Shown here piece after piece: positions 45,165-57,000 of a DNA stretch of 64,000 bases. A program made the position numbers and the translations under genes. This DNA is from Helianthus annuus (lineage: Eukaryota; Streptophyta; Magnoliopsida; Asterales; Asteraceae). The notes below the pieces were generated by a model, which did not search any database, had not been told where the DNA came from, and was given only the letters and a program-made list of their open reading frames with translations. Location: NCBI RefSeq assembly GCF_002127325.2, contig NC_035441.2, positions 156,269,122 to 156,333,121 on the forward strand, in the 5' to 3' direction. Within the stretch, counting starts at the first letter, position 1. Each line of letters begins with the position of its first letter.

Positions 45165-47622
45165 GGTTTAGGATCAAATACAATGGATAAAATAAATAAG
45201 AAGGGTAAGAAGGATTCTAGTCCATTGATCTTAGACTTTGAGGGTTGAGATTAGTTGTAAGGAAAAGAAGATAATAGAAGGGCATAAAGGGAATCATATA
45301 TTTATGGATTTTCTCTCTCCACATTCAAGGCACATGCCAATTCCCCCATCGATTTAAAATGTCCATAACTTTTTCATACGACATTTTTTTTAAAAAAAAG
45401 TTCACCATAATAACGAGCGTTTTTTTTATCTTTAATACGAGTACCATATTATCATATAAAAATAAAATAAAAAATTTCATTTTTACTGGGTTTTTTTGCA
45501 TTGTGTTAAAGGTTCAGGTCATTGTGTCTTTTAACTGGGTTTTGGTCAGTAGAGTTTCTATATATTGTGTTATTATCAAAACCTATAACACAATGTTAAT
45601 TTGGGTTCTATCCATTGCGTTTTTATAAGAACCTATAACACAATAAATGATACAATGAAGATGGTGTTATATCTGGGTTTTCTATAAATTGTGTTATTAG
45701 TTCAGGTCATTGTGTTTAATATGTTATTCATTGTGTTTTAATATGTTGTCCATTGTGTTTTAATAATTTGTTCAATTTTTTTATTATCTTTGTTCATTGT
45801 GTTTTAGTTTGTTGTGTATTGTGTTTTTAGTTTGTTTTCCATTGTGTCTTCATCTGCTCTCCATTGTGCCTTTTATCTGCTGTCATTAATTGTGTCTTTT
45901 ATCTGTTGTCATCAATTGTGTTTTTATTTAGTCTGATACTTATTGTGTTATATGATATCGCCATTGTGTTATACGTTATGGTCATTGTGTTTTAGTATGT
46001 TGTCCATTGTGTCTTTATCTGTTGTCATTGATTGTGTTTTTGATCTACTTTACATTGTGTTTTACATCATGTTCATTGTGTAATATGCAACTGGGTTTTT
46101 GATTTTTTATTTTTTTTGAAAAATATAACAATATGGTACTCATATTAAAGATAAAAAAACGCTCGATTTTATGGTATAATTTTTTTAAAAAACAAATGAT
46201 GTATAAAAAAGTTACGGACGTTTAAAAATTGGGGGGGGGGGAATAATATGTGACTTGCATTTGCATATTTTATTTCCTCTTGTAGACAAAAATTACCCTT
46301 TCTATTTAGTTCCTCATAGGACACTTGTCACTCTCTGGTGACTTCTTACCCTTCTTATTTTTAAATAGAGTTAATTACTGTTTTCGTCCCTGAGGTTTGT
46401 CAAAAATAACGGTTTCAGTCCATTAGTTTAAAAATTGCGATTTCAGTCCATTAGTTTCATTTTCGTAACCATTTCAGTCCACTAACTTAACTCCATCCAT
46501 TTATTTTGTTAACTTTGAGTTAACTAACTAATTCAGGGACGGTTTGCGTCAGTTTTAGAAACACGGGGACTTAAGTGTAAACTCTAAAACATTAAAACAA
46601 AAAAAATAGTAAATTCCAAAAAATCAAAAAAATTCCAAAAAACCAAACAAATTCCAAAAAACCAAACAAATTCCAAAAAATTCTAAAAAATAATAAAAAT
46701 TCTAAAAAATCATAAAAATTCGAAAAAATTCTAAAAAATCCAAAAAATCCGTTTCGGCGCAAACTGTTTCGAACCCGAACCGTTTCGAGCTGAACCGTCC
46801 GCACCGTTTCGAAGCCGAACCGTTTCGAGCTGAACCGTTTCGACCCGTACCGTTTCGAAGCCGAATCGTTTCAAGCCGTACCGTTTCGAACCGAACCCTT
46901 TCGAGCTGAACCGTTTCGACCCGTACCGTTTCGAAGCCGAACCGTTTCAAGCCGTACCGTTTCAAACCGAACCGTTTCGAGCTGAACCGTTTCGAACCGA
47001 ACCGTTTCGAGCTGAACCGTATCGAACCGTACCGTTTCGACCCGAACCGTTTCGAAGCCGTACCGTTTCGAAGCCGAACCGTTTCGGTTCGATACGGCAC
47101 GGTTCGCGTCGAAACGGTACAACTTGAAACGGTTCGGTTTGAAACGGTTCGGGTCGAAACGGTACGGGTCGAAACGGTTCGCGTCGAAACGGTTAAGCTC
47201 GAAACGGTTCGGGTTCGAAACAGTTCGCGCCGAAACGGAATTTTTGGATTTTTTAGAATTTTTATGATTTTTTTAGAATTTTTATTATTTTTTAGATTTT
47301 TTTGGAATTTGTTTGGTTTTTTTGGAATTTTTTTGATTTTTTGGAATTTACTATTTTTTTTGTTTTAATGTTTTAGAGTTTACACTTAAGTCCCTGTGTT
47401 TCTAAAACTGACGCAAACCGTCCCTGAATTAGTTAGTTAACTCAAAGTTAACAAAATAAATGGATGGAGTTAAGTTAGTTGACTGAAATGGTTACGAAAA
47501 TGAAACTAATGGACTGAAATCGCAATTTTTAAACTAATGGACTGAAACCGTTATTTTTGACAAACCTCAGGGACGAAAACAGTAATTAACTCTTTTAAAT
47601 ACTTTGTATTATAACTCAACCC
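45165..47622. mobile_element. MULE-like minisatellite element carrying a nested MULE
   Basis: The ends GGTTTAGGATCAAATAC and (reverse complement) GGGTTGAGTTATAATAC are inverted. An exact 10-bp duplication TCGATAATAT is at 45155-45164 and 47623-47632. A strong inner inverted repeat ATAAGAAGGGTAAGAAG (45196-45212) pairs with its complement near 46342-46358. The core (about 45500-46090) is a degenerate array of (T)CATTGTGTTTTA(A/T) units. A second MULE is inserted at 46368-47592 inside the right end; without it the element would be about 1.2 kb. No transposase. Confidence 0.8.
46368..47592. mobile_element. Fold-back MULE with CGAAACCGTTT repeat centre
   Basis: Starts GAGTTAATTACTGTTTTCG and ends with its inverse. 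An exact 9-bp duplication TTTTAAATA is at 46359-46367 and 47593-47601. The inverted arms are about 400 bp each (to about 46760 and from about 47225). The centre (46760-47225) is an array of ACCGTTTCGA(A/G)CC units that switches orientation near 47085. Frames across it are artefacts. Confidence 0.92.
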
Positions 47623-47632
47623 TCGATAATAT

Positions 47633-48390
47633 TGTAAAATTAGAACTATATCCAATCTTTAATCTATAATTAAATTGAATTCTCTAAATGTAATTATATA
47701 ATTTTTTATTATCAAAGGAAAGTGTAGCTAGTTTGTTGCTGAAAACAATAAATGTGACCAGGATGATTTATTAATAGTTTCTTCCTATAATTAAGGAAAA
47801 AGTACAAATACTTTTAGATTAGATATAATCATGTTAAATATTATTCTTTTAGATTAGATCGTAATTTATAGCTGGAAGAAAGCCATTTTTATTTATCGGA
47901 TCATAACAAAATAATTTGTTTTCCCCTCTTTTCTGTTTACATTTTAATGTTAGTGTTTAATTCTAAAAAAACTTTAACTGAAAATCTGAAATCATGGAAT
48001 ATTTTCTAAAACCAAAATTTATCCCTTGATTGGATGTGTGCCACACCCCTTGTAAGACTTTAGTAATTATCTAGAAAATATGTGACGTTTGAGTCTTTGA
48101 CTAACGCAATCCAACGTCGGTGCTAGTAGAGGACCCCTAAAGGAACATTTCGAAATATACAATTTTATATTAAAACATAGTTATTCTATGGATAATTATT
48201 ATAACAGTTATTTCATATATACTTATCATGACTTTCAGGAAGTTGCATACTTTTTTAATTTCTACTCAAATTATATGGTGGTTCTATAATTTATACTTGT
48301 TATACAAACATTTAATTATTTGAATGATTGTTATATAGTTTTCTCAAGTTATGTCACGTTCAAGACACAAATGAAACAATCATTTAATTG
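47633..48390. other. AT-rich intergenic, no gene seen
   Basis: No coding frame, inverted ends or repeats of note were recognised. Confidence 0.35.
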
Positions 48391-48391
48391 A

Positions 48392-48808
48392 GAGTAAACT
48401 GTCATTTTGGTCCCTGGGGTTTGGTCACTTTTGCCACTTTAATCCAAAACTCAAACTTTTTGCATCTGGGTCCCTGTGGTTTTAGTTTTATTGCCATTTT
48501 GGTCCAAAAATGAAATCAGGTCATATTTGCCTTATAAAATCCTGCTATTTTGTCATTTTCCGTAGGGGCAAAATGATCATTTCTCTTTTATAAATAAATA
48601 CCATATTTTATAAGACAAATATGACCTGATTTACCCCTGAGGAAAATGAAAAATTGCAGGATTTTATAAGAAAAATATGATCTGATTTCATTTTTGGACC
48701 AAAATGGCAATAAAACTGAAACCACATGGACCCAAATGCAAAAAGTTTGAGTTTTGGACTAAAGTGTCAAAAGTGAACAAACCACAGGGACCAAAATGGC
48801 AGTTTACT
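48392..48808. mobile_element. Fold-back MULE-like MITE
   Basis: The left end GAGTAAACTGTCATTTTGGT and the right end CCAAAATGGCAGTTTACT are inverted, and the arms (about 190 bp each, meeting near 48600) pair along most of their length. The flanks share only a diverged 9-bp match, so the target duplication has decayed. Confidence 0.75.
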
Positions 48809-48920
48809 ATATAATTTGAATCCCCTCCCTTAGATCATCACCACATAACATCTTTTATCTCGTTGCCACTTTTCCACTTCACTCACCCCCACCATTCTTT
48901 CCCTGACATGCACAACTGCC

Positions 48921-49075
48921 AACAGGGCGGATCTAGGGGTGTTTTAGAGTTCATAGAAACCTTCTCGGTTTGGGAAAAAAATAGTGAAAATCTTGTATGA
49001 TTTAAAAAAAAATAGTGAGAATCTACCAAAAGGAACCAGGTGACAAAAATTACTAGATCCGTCACTGGCTGGCAA
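48921..49075. mobile_element. Small GGCGGATCTAG-type element
   Basis: The segment between GGCGGATCTAGGGGTGTTTT and ACTAGATCCGTCACTGGC has inverted ends. It appears related to the elements at about 21716-21870 and 26053-26205. From 49080 to 49905 no gene is visible; a T run lies at about 49710-49739. Confidence 0.5.
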
Positions 49076-49909
49076 CATCTCCTTAGCATCATCTTTCCCG
49101 GTATGGATTAGGGTGTTGAGCCCTTATTAACAGTCGCTACCACAACCATCTTGGTTATAGACACAGGTCTTGTTTGGCGATAGAATCACTTTTTGGTTTT
49201 AAAACATTAGATAAATGAAATTGTTGTCTAACGGGATTTATGTGTGTGACATGTATGGTATATTATGGTGGTACGTCATGGTGGATTTAAGCAGTGCACA
49301 ATGAACATATGTGGTGGGGTAGATTGTGGTTGTAATGGTTCATGGTGACATCGATGGTAGGGGACTTACGCGTAGTAGGAGATGCCCATCGTCATGAATG
49401 GAATGAGTTATGCAATGTTTTCGAGAGTGTGGTGACTATGAATGGCAGTGTAAGAAAAAGATGATAACGACATCGGGATTAAGAAATATAAGGATTGAGA
49501 AGGACTAAAATATAGAAAGGGACGAGAGGTTGAGAGAAAGATAAAATAAGGGGTAAGTTTTGTCTCCTTTATGTATGTTAAATTTTAATGGTCATCCAGT
49601 GCTCATGTGTATTGCACTTGAGAGAGTTTAACGAAGGAATTTAATGATCATTTAACCCCCCATAATCTATAAGCTTTTTGGCTCTATTATTACTATAGTT
49701 AATATTATATGAAACTTCTTTTTTTTTTTTTTTTTTTTGAGATTTTGAGGCGGTTATATTGTTAATACAAACATGTGTAAAAAGAAGTTTTAGTCGTCAA
49801 GTGGTTGTAAAGTATTTTAAGTTTAGTGCCAATAATGTAACATGGCTAACTAAGGATACAACATCCCCTTAATTTGAAGGATCCATAAAATCATTCCTCA
49901 ACATTTTTA

Positions 49910-50195
49910 GGGGATGTTTGCCAACTTGTGAATGGTTAAGTAATGAACTAGCAAGATGTCTAAATCATTAAGTATTGAATCAGTAAGATGTCTGAACCAT
50001 TAAGAGCTAATATAATGCTTAACCGTTCAGAGACAAATGTTTGACCAATTCAGATTAGAGGTTTTAACCATTCAGAGACAAATATCCGAACCATTTAAAC
50101 ACCTGCTCACGAAACAAACAATCTAAACCATTAAGTGTTAAACTAGTAAGGTCTGAACCATTAAGAGCTCCATTAAGAATTAAACAAACACCCCC
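49910..50195. mobile_element. Harbinger/Tourist MITE
   Basis: Left end GGGGATGTTTG and right end CAAACACCCCC, with TTA at 49907-49909 and 50196-50198. The body repeats GAACCATTAAG and AACCATTCAGA words and matches the MITE at 43978-44274. 286 bp. Confidence 0.85.
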
Positions 50196-50280
50196 TTATT
50201 TTTTATTTGTATTTTCGTCTTAGTGTTAATATATTTTAGGAAGTAATATAAAAACATGATTTTGAATTTACGTTTAAGAA

Positions 50281-50409
50281 GAGGGGAGCAATTAATTGAG
50301 CAAATAAAACGGAGGACAAAGAGGGTAGCAATTAGTTGAGCAAATAAAATGGGGGACAAATTTAAGAAAAGGGGAGCAATTAATTGAGCAAATAAAATGG
50401 AGGAAAAAA
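50281..50409. repeat. Tandem ~43-bp repeat, three copies
   Basis: Three copies of a unit with GCAATTAATTGAGCAAATAA, differing at a few positions. A minus-strand frame through it (Leu/Ile/Phe-rich) is a repeat artefact. Confidence 0.75.
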
Positions 50410-51369
50410 TCTGGTTGAAAAGCAGACTGAAAAAAGGAATGGAAAGCATGTGGCCAGAATTTTAAAAATAACCCATCACTTTTACAACTGTCTCACGCGC
50501 AACTTCTCATGTACACCATAAAAAAGGCCGACCTTTCCTCCTTTTCAAAATACCATGAAAGCTTTATGGGCCGATTTCAAGCCTAACAATCTTGCGGACC
50601 CACATTGAATAATTAAGCATATAAGGGGAAATTTGTTTACAATTTTTTAAAGAAAAGTTTGTTAAACAAATTGTAACCAGGGGGATAACCTGCGTATTGA
50701 GATGGAGACTCAGTCGGTATTGGTATGGTTCGTTACAATATTGATATGATACCAGCACTCGGTTATGCAATCGAAAACGATATGCCCAAGTGGGATATCA
50801 ACACGCGTTTTACATCGATTGAAAACCTTAAAAACGAATATTGGTACCGGTTTAGATAATACCGAAACCATCACCGATGTTTTATTAGGTCGGAACCGGT
50901 TTGGTTTGTCACGGCACCAGTACGAACATCAAGCAAACCATAAAAACAAATACATGTACAAGTACCCATGTTGTTCGGACGGTATCAATTCGGTTCATTA
51001 CGGTAAAGAACAAAAATAAAACATTAACCGAATCAAAGAAATAAACAATCAAGTCGAAACGACATATTTGGAATTTTATAGTTATCTTATATTATTAAAA
51101 TAACGAAAGGGGTACATGATGTCAGTTTATACAAAGAAAACAAATCCAAATTCGAGATAGCTTTGATAACATGTACATTTTTGCTTTGATTACTTGCACA
51201 TTATCACTAACAATCCGGTTTCGAAAAAAAATTATATCGAGACGTAGATAAAAATCGACACGTTAGTATCTTGATGACACATTGTGTTGGAATAAATATG
51301 TCTCGTCATTTTTAGGGTGAATATCACGTGGTTGGCATTTTTTGTTCCGAGTTTTGAGGCTTTCTCTAC
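50410..51369. other. Intergenic DNA left of the Tat retrotransposon
   Basis: No gene. At 50690-51010 there are ACCGGT, GGTACC and CGGTTT-type words typical of decayed MITEs, without clear ends. The five bases before the LTR are TCTAC (51365-51369) and would be one half of the target duplication; the other half lies outside the window. Confidence 0.4.
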
Positions 51370-52018
51370 TGAATAGGTATGGTCCCAATTCCCTGCATAC
51401 ATGGCAGGGACCACACCACTTTCCCATCATACATGGTGCCTACATCAGCAAAATAATCCAGAAGCTTCTAGAAGCTTCTGGAAAACATCAAGGTGGCACC
51501 AAAGATGCTCTATCCAACAAAAAGGACAACACGCGTCACCAGTCGCCAAACGCCACATAGGCCTGCGACAAATCAGGGAGCAGAACTGACGACGCCAGTA
51601 CAACGTTTCCAACATGGGCAAATATAAGCGTGCCACGTGTACCACTACACAGGTCACGGCAGAAGAGACCAAGAGGATATTCCCCTTGGTCGGACAGCTG
51701 GCGCGCAACCACAGCTGGCACAACTGCTCCTCCCTCATTCACCTCCAGCTATAAATAGGACCCTTCATCATTCAGGTTGATCCATCTTACTCTCTATACT
51801 CACACACTCAACACACACTGTTTATTCCTCATCAGAACAGTACTTATTCTCACGCCGGAGCCTGGTTAAGAGGGAAACCCTCATATTCCCCTCTTAACGA
51901 GACTAACAGTGTTGCTGTTTTGCAGGATCCAAGCCATTTGCACGAGTAGGAAAGGAGACTGAACCCACAGAAGAAATAACCCCATAGATTAACCTCAGCG
52001 TTACTCTGTGTTTCATCA
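51370..52018 (+). repeat. 5' LTR of Tat-lineage Ty3/gypsy element
   Basis: Starts TGAATAGGTATGGTCCCAA and ends TGTGTTTCATCA (649 bp). The limits were set by alignment with the solo LTR at 43131, which has its target duplication. A TATAAATA box is at 51750-51757. A run of five heat-shock modules lies at 51460-51484. The next bases TTGGCGCCATCCGC (52019 on) are a TGGCGCC-type primer-binding site. The 3' LTR is not in the window. Confidence 0.85.
51460..51484. promoter_or_regulatory. Perfect five-module heat-shock element in the LTR
   Basis: Five contiguous alternating nGAAn/nTTCn modules (GAA at 51461, 51471, 51481; TTC at 51466, 51476) lie 266 bp upstream of the LTR TATA box. Three modules are enough for heat-shock factor binding in general; function here is inferred. 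Confidence 0.7.
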
Positions 52019-52084
52019 TTGGCGCCATCCGCTTTTTGCAAAACTACCCTCATCTCTTTTCTTTTTGAAAAACACTCGTCAAAA

Positions 52085-53937
52085 ATGGCTGAACAAAACC
52101 CTTCACACCAAGTGGACGGAGAAGTTTCTTCCTTTGAACTCGTTTTGGACACAGCACACGTCCAAAGGGGCCAAATGAACGAAATCATCCAAGAAGGGCA
52201 GACAAACAATGATTTTCCCAGTATTTTTGGAAGTGCCTCCAGGGTTGTTAGCCAAACTACAACTGGGCCTACTTTCCAACATCCAACTAGAATAATCACC
52301 CAAACCACAAATGGAGCCACTTTCCAACCTCCACCCGGGATAGTCCAACAAACACCCCCATCAGTGCAAACACCAAGCCATGGAGCTGGCCCCTCAGCCC
52401 CATCGGAACAAGCACAACTGAATTTCTCTGCACTTTTAGGGCTACCCGAAGGAAAAACTCTAGCTTCCTGGTATGCCGAACAGTTGGCATCTATAAACCT
52501 CGTTTATATATAACTTAGCGCACAACAAGATTTGCTCCAAGCACAAGCTAACCAGTCGGCATTTGTTACCCCACCGCAACGGTCTCTGAGTACACACACG
52601 ACTCAGCAGATCAATGCGTGGAATTTACGCCCAGAGAAAGGACATGTGCCAAACATCAGAAAGCCAAGCGCGCACGACAGGTGCGACACTTATGGCGAAA
52701 CAGAAAGCAATTATGTCCAAAACCCGCAAAGAAGGCCAATTCAAAGCCGTTTGGGCGCGCGCAACATGAACACCGAATGGGACGATGAAGAAGACGACCC
52801 AACATACAAAGGGGAAAGCACTGTGTTCAGCAGACTACACCCAGAACATGAGTCATACAAGCCAACCAAGCGCGCCGGATACAACCCAAAAGCAGAGCAT
52901 GACTACACTCTGAGCTATCGTCCAGACGACATGGCTGAAAATTCAAAATTCATTAAGGAAATTGCCACGGCCGCTATAGACAAAACAAAATTGCCGCACA
53001 ACGTGGGCAAATACAACGGCTTGACAGACCCAGATGATCATCTCCAAGTTTTTAATGGCGCGGGAGCAACAGGAGGATGGAATTTACCAACTTGGTGCCA
53101 TCTCTTCGCCCAAACATTTGTCGGCGCAGCACGCATTTGGTTCGACAGCCTGCCAGCAGGAAGTATCAAATCATGGATCGACTTTCGAGAGAAGTTTCTC
53201 GCGCACTTCTCTCAGCAGCGCAGACACACTAGAGATCCAGCTGATTGTTTAAACATATGGCGCAAGGACCACGAAAGCGTAGAAGACTTCATCACTAGAT
53301 ATAACAAAGAATGTCTGGAAATCGGTGATGTAGGCGAGAAAATGATGCGCGCGCACTTCATGAGAGCAGTCAAATGCGACGATCTAATCAAGCGGGTAAA
53401 GGGAAGAGATGGAGGACCCAAAGATTGGGAAACCTTCATTGAAGCGGCTAAGACCATTGCACAAACAGACAAACAGACAAACAGCTGACCGGTGATGATC
53501 ACCGTCAGCGCGGATATAACCACAATGACCGGCACAACAAAAAGGGCAGAAGCCAACCATGGAAGGCGTCCGGTCATAGAGAAAGAAGCCCAGCAAGGGA
53601 GGATGCGTGCCACACAATCAATCAGATAGCCCACCGGAAAGAGGTAAAAAGAGAAAACAGGGAGAAACAGTGGACACCACAAACAAAGACCCCTTCCGAA
53701 GTTCTGGCCACCGAAAATCATCAGTTCAAACCACCCATACAAATGCGAAACAAGAGGGGTCAAGATCCAAACCTTTTCTGTAAATTTCACAAAGACACGG
53801 GTCACTTAACCGACGACTGCTTCAGCCTAAAACAAGAAATAGAAAAGGGCCCTGAGAGATGGAAAGCTCATACATTTGGTAAAAGGTGGAAAGCGCGACT
53901 ACCGCCAAATTCAAAGAAGAGAAGAAGGGCCAGATAA
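52085..53937 (+). pseudogene. Tat element gag, broken
   Basis: The ATG at 52085 starts a Gln/Pro/Thr-rich N-terminal part. An in-frame TAA at 52511-52513 interrupts it. The same frame continues at 52532-53488 with the retrotransposon gag core (WIDFREKFLAHFSQQRR, SVEDFITRYNKECL). After the TGA at 53486-53488 the frame shifts by one, and the nucleic-acid-binding end reads FCKFHKDTGHLTDDCFSLK (about 53770-53828), the Tat-type knuckle. A second shift near 53865 and a stop at 53935-53937 precede pol. Gag would form the virus-like particle. Confidence 0.85.
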
Positions 53938-54027
53938 CAAAAAACTCCGAAAACTTGAAACCCACATGATTCAAGGAGGTTCACGAAGGCCGAGAAAGAA
54001 TTACAACAAGCGTCCACAAGACGATTC

Positions 54028-57000
54028 ATGGCGCGAGAGGCAAGTTGTCTTCCTATTGTAAGAGGAGGCCCAAGAGAAAGAAGGCCCATAGTAATCTCAG
54101 GAGTAATTGGTCACTACCAAACCGACTACATTTTCATTGATCCAGGGAGCACCGCGGACATCATATACGAACAATGTTTCAATCAATTCGACCAAGAGGA
54201 CAAGGCACGCTTAGAACCGGTTGATTACCCACTCACTGGTTTCTTCAATGAAGCCGTCTTCCCTCTCGGACAAATATCATTCCCGGTGTTACTCTCAGAT
54301 GGAAGAAATTCAAGAACCGAAGAAGTCACTTTTATGGTGTTACCCGCACACTCGAGACATGATATCCTCCTAGGAAGAGAGTCTCAAGGAGATTTCAGCA
54401 TGATTTGTTCTGGTCCACATTCAGCTGTAGGATTCCCAACAGAAACGGGGCTAGCAATAATATACGCAAGCAAGGAAGTCTTAGCAACAGATGATGTCAG
54501 ACCCGCAAAGGCAAGTAAACCTGCACCACGCGCAGAAGCAGAGAAATGGGTATTGAACGGCGCATACCCAGAACAAACAGTTACCTTAGGACCGGCAATG
54601 TCCGATCTAACGCGCGCAACACTAAAAAAGCTTTTATTCCAAAACAAGGATGTGTTCTCCTGGACACCAGCTGACATGGTGGGAGTTCCACGGCACATAG
54701 CTGAACATCGACTAAACGTCTCAGAAGAAGCAAAACCGGTGGTGCATGCCAAGCGCCACTTGGGAGATATAAAGCACGATGCTATGAAAGAACAGGTGAT
54801 GGAGCTGTTAAACGCGGGAATCATCAGAGAAGTTAGATACCAAACATGGGTGGCAAGCCCGGTAATGGTACAGAAGCCAAATGGTAGTTGGAGAATGTGT
54901 GTCGACTACAAGGATTTAAACAAAGCATGTCCACGCGACTGTTACGCCTTACCAGACATTGACGAAAAAATTGACTCACTGGCAACATTCAGGTGGAAGT
55001 GCTTCCTTGACTGCTATAAGGGGTACCACCAAGTCCAAATGGCCGTCCAAGATGAAGATAAAACCGCATTCTGCACACCGACAGGGCTATACTGCTACAC
55101 CAAAATGCCTTTCGGTTTAAAGAATGCAGGGGCGACATACCAGAGATTGATGAACGAAACGTTCAAAGATGCCATCGGCAAGTATATCGAAGTGTATATG
55201 GACGACTTTGTAATTATGAGTAAAGAAGAAAGTATGATGCTGGTGAATATTCAAAAGACATTTAACACGCTGCGCGGTGTGAGTATCAAGCTGAACACAG
55301 CGAAATGTTCTTTCGGGATGGAAGAAGGGAAATTCCTGGGCTTCATCGTTACAAAAGATGGTTTCAAAGTGAATCCTGAGAAAGTTCAAGCAATCGAGAG
55401 AATGCCTTCCCCATCAACCATCAAGGAGATGCAAAAATTGGCAGGACGCCTAGCAGCACTGAATCGCTTCCTGGCCAATCACGCAGCTAAGTCTTTCCCG
55501 TTCATCAAAACACTCCGTAATTGCATGAAGAAAAGCCAATTTCAGTGGACTCCGAAAGCTGAGAGCGCGTTCCACGAGATGAAAGATTGCCTCATCAAAT
55601 TGCCAACATTGATTGCACCAATCAAGGGGGAACCTTTGGTGCTATATTTATCGGCTTCTGACAGAGCAGTGGGAGCAGTGTTACTCGTTGATCGTCAAGG
55701 TGTCCAAACACCAGTTTACTATGTGTCACGAACCTTGACCGACCCAGAAACTCGGTACGCCATCATGGAGAAACTAGTATTTGCATTGATCCATGCATCA
55801 AGACGGCTGCGAAGATACTTTGCTAACCACGTCATCCATGTGTTAACAAACTACAACATTGGCAACATCCTCGCAAGACCAGAAATTTCAGGAAGACTAG
55901 CAAAGTGGGCGATAGAACTCGGGGGCCATAATGTGGTTTTCAGGCCAAGACCAGCAATCAAGGGCCAAGTACTAGCAGACTTCATGACAGAATTACCCGA
56001 CAACAAGGATCGGGAATGTAAAGCAATGGAAAAATCCGAAAAACAACAAGTAGAAGAACCATGGCTGCTATACACAGACGACGCGTCTAACGAGGACGGC
56101 GCAGGCGCAGGGCTTCGGCTGGTAAGCCCGACAAACATGAATTCACGTACGCCATACGTCTGGATTTCAAGAGCACCAATAACGAAGCCGAATATGAAGC
56201 TTTCCTTGCTGGTTTAAGATTAACAATCAAAATGGGGGTCAAGCACATCGAGGCGCACGTAGACTCCATGTTAGTGGCCGGGCAAATCAATGGACAATAT
56301 AAGGCCAAAGGAGATGTAATGGCGTTGTACTTGAATCAAGCAAAGACATTGCTGCAAACCTTCTATTCCTACAAGGTGCACCATATCAACAGAAGCGAGA
56401 ATAAACCGGCAGACGCGCTAAGTAAGCTCGCATCAACAAGTTTTCAGCACCTAGCAAAGGACGTGCGCATAGAAGTTCTGAGCAATCCATCAGTGCCACT
56501 AAGGGAAGTAAGCGTCATTCAAGTAAGAACAACGTCATGGATGACTTCGATAATCGCATACCTTCAATCCGGGATACTCCCGGAGAACAAAGCCGAAGCG
56601 AGAAAAATCCAGTACAAGGCTGAACATTATCAGATGGCTGATGGAATTTTATATCGAAAGTCATACCTGGGACCACTCTTCAGATGCGTCAACCCCGAAG
56701 ACACAAACTATTTGATCAGAGAAGTGCATGAAGGAATCTGTGGCATACATGCAGGACCAAGAATGGTGGTGGCGAAGGTGATGAATGCCGGATATTATTG
56801 GCCCGGGATGCACCTAGACGCAGTAAAAGAATTGAGAAATGCAGTGGATGCCAAAGACACACCCCCAAGACGATGCGCCCCAAGAATGAACTGGTACCAG
56901 TTACAACGACGTGGCCTTTTCAGCAGTGGAGAATAGATATGGTTGGCCCTTTCCCCGAAGCCCCAGGAGCTGTCAAATTCATAATAGTCGCAGTCGACTA

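Noticed and set aside
46592..47122. Minus-strand frames rich in ETVRF/KRFGS repeats
   Set aside because: Translation of the ACCGTTTCGA tandem array in a fold-back MULE; all frames of such a repeat stay open.
48392..48808. Exact 9-bp target duplication for this MULE-like MITE
   Set aside because: The flanks TTTAATTGA and TATAATTTG agree only partly, so no duplication is claimed.
53212..53805. 197-aa minus-strand frame over the end of gag
   Set aside because: Antisense of gag sequence with no domain; the sense strand has the gag core and zinc knuckle.
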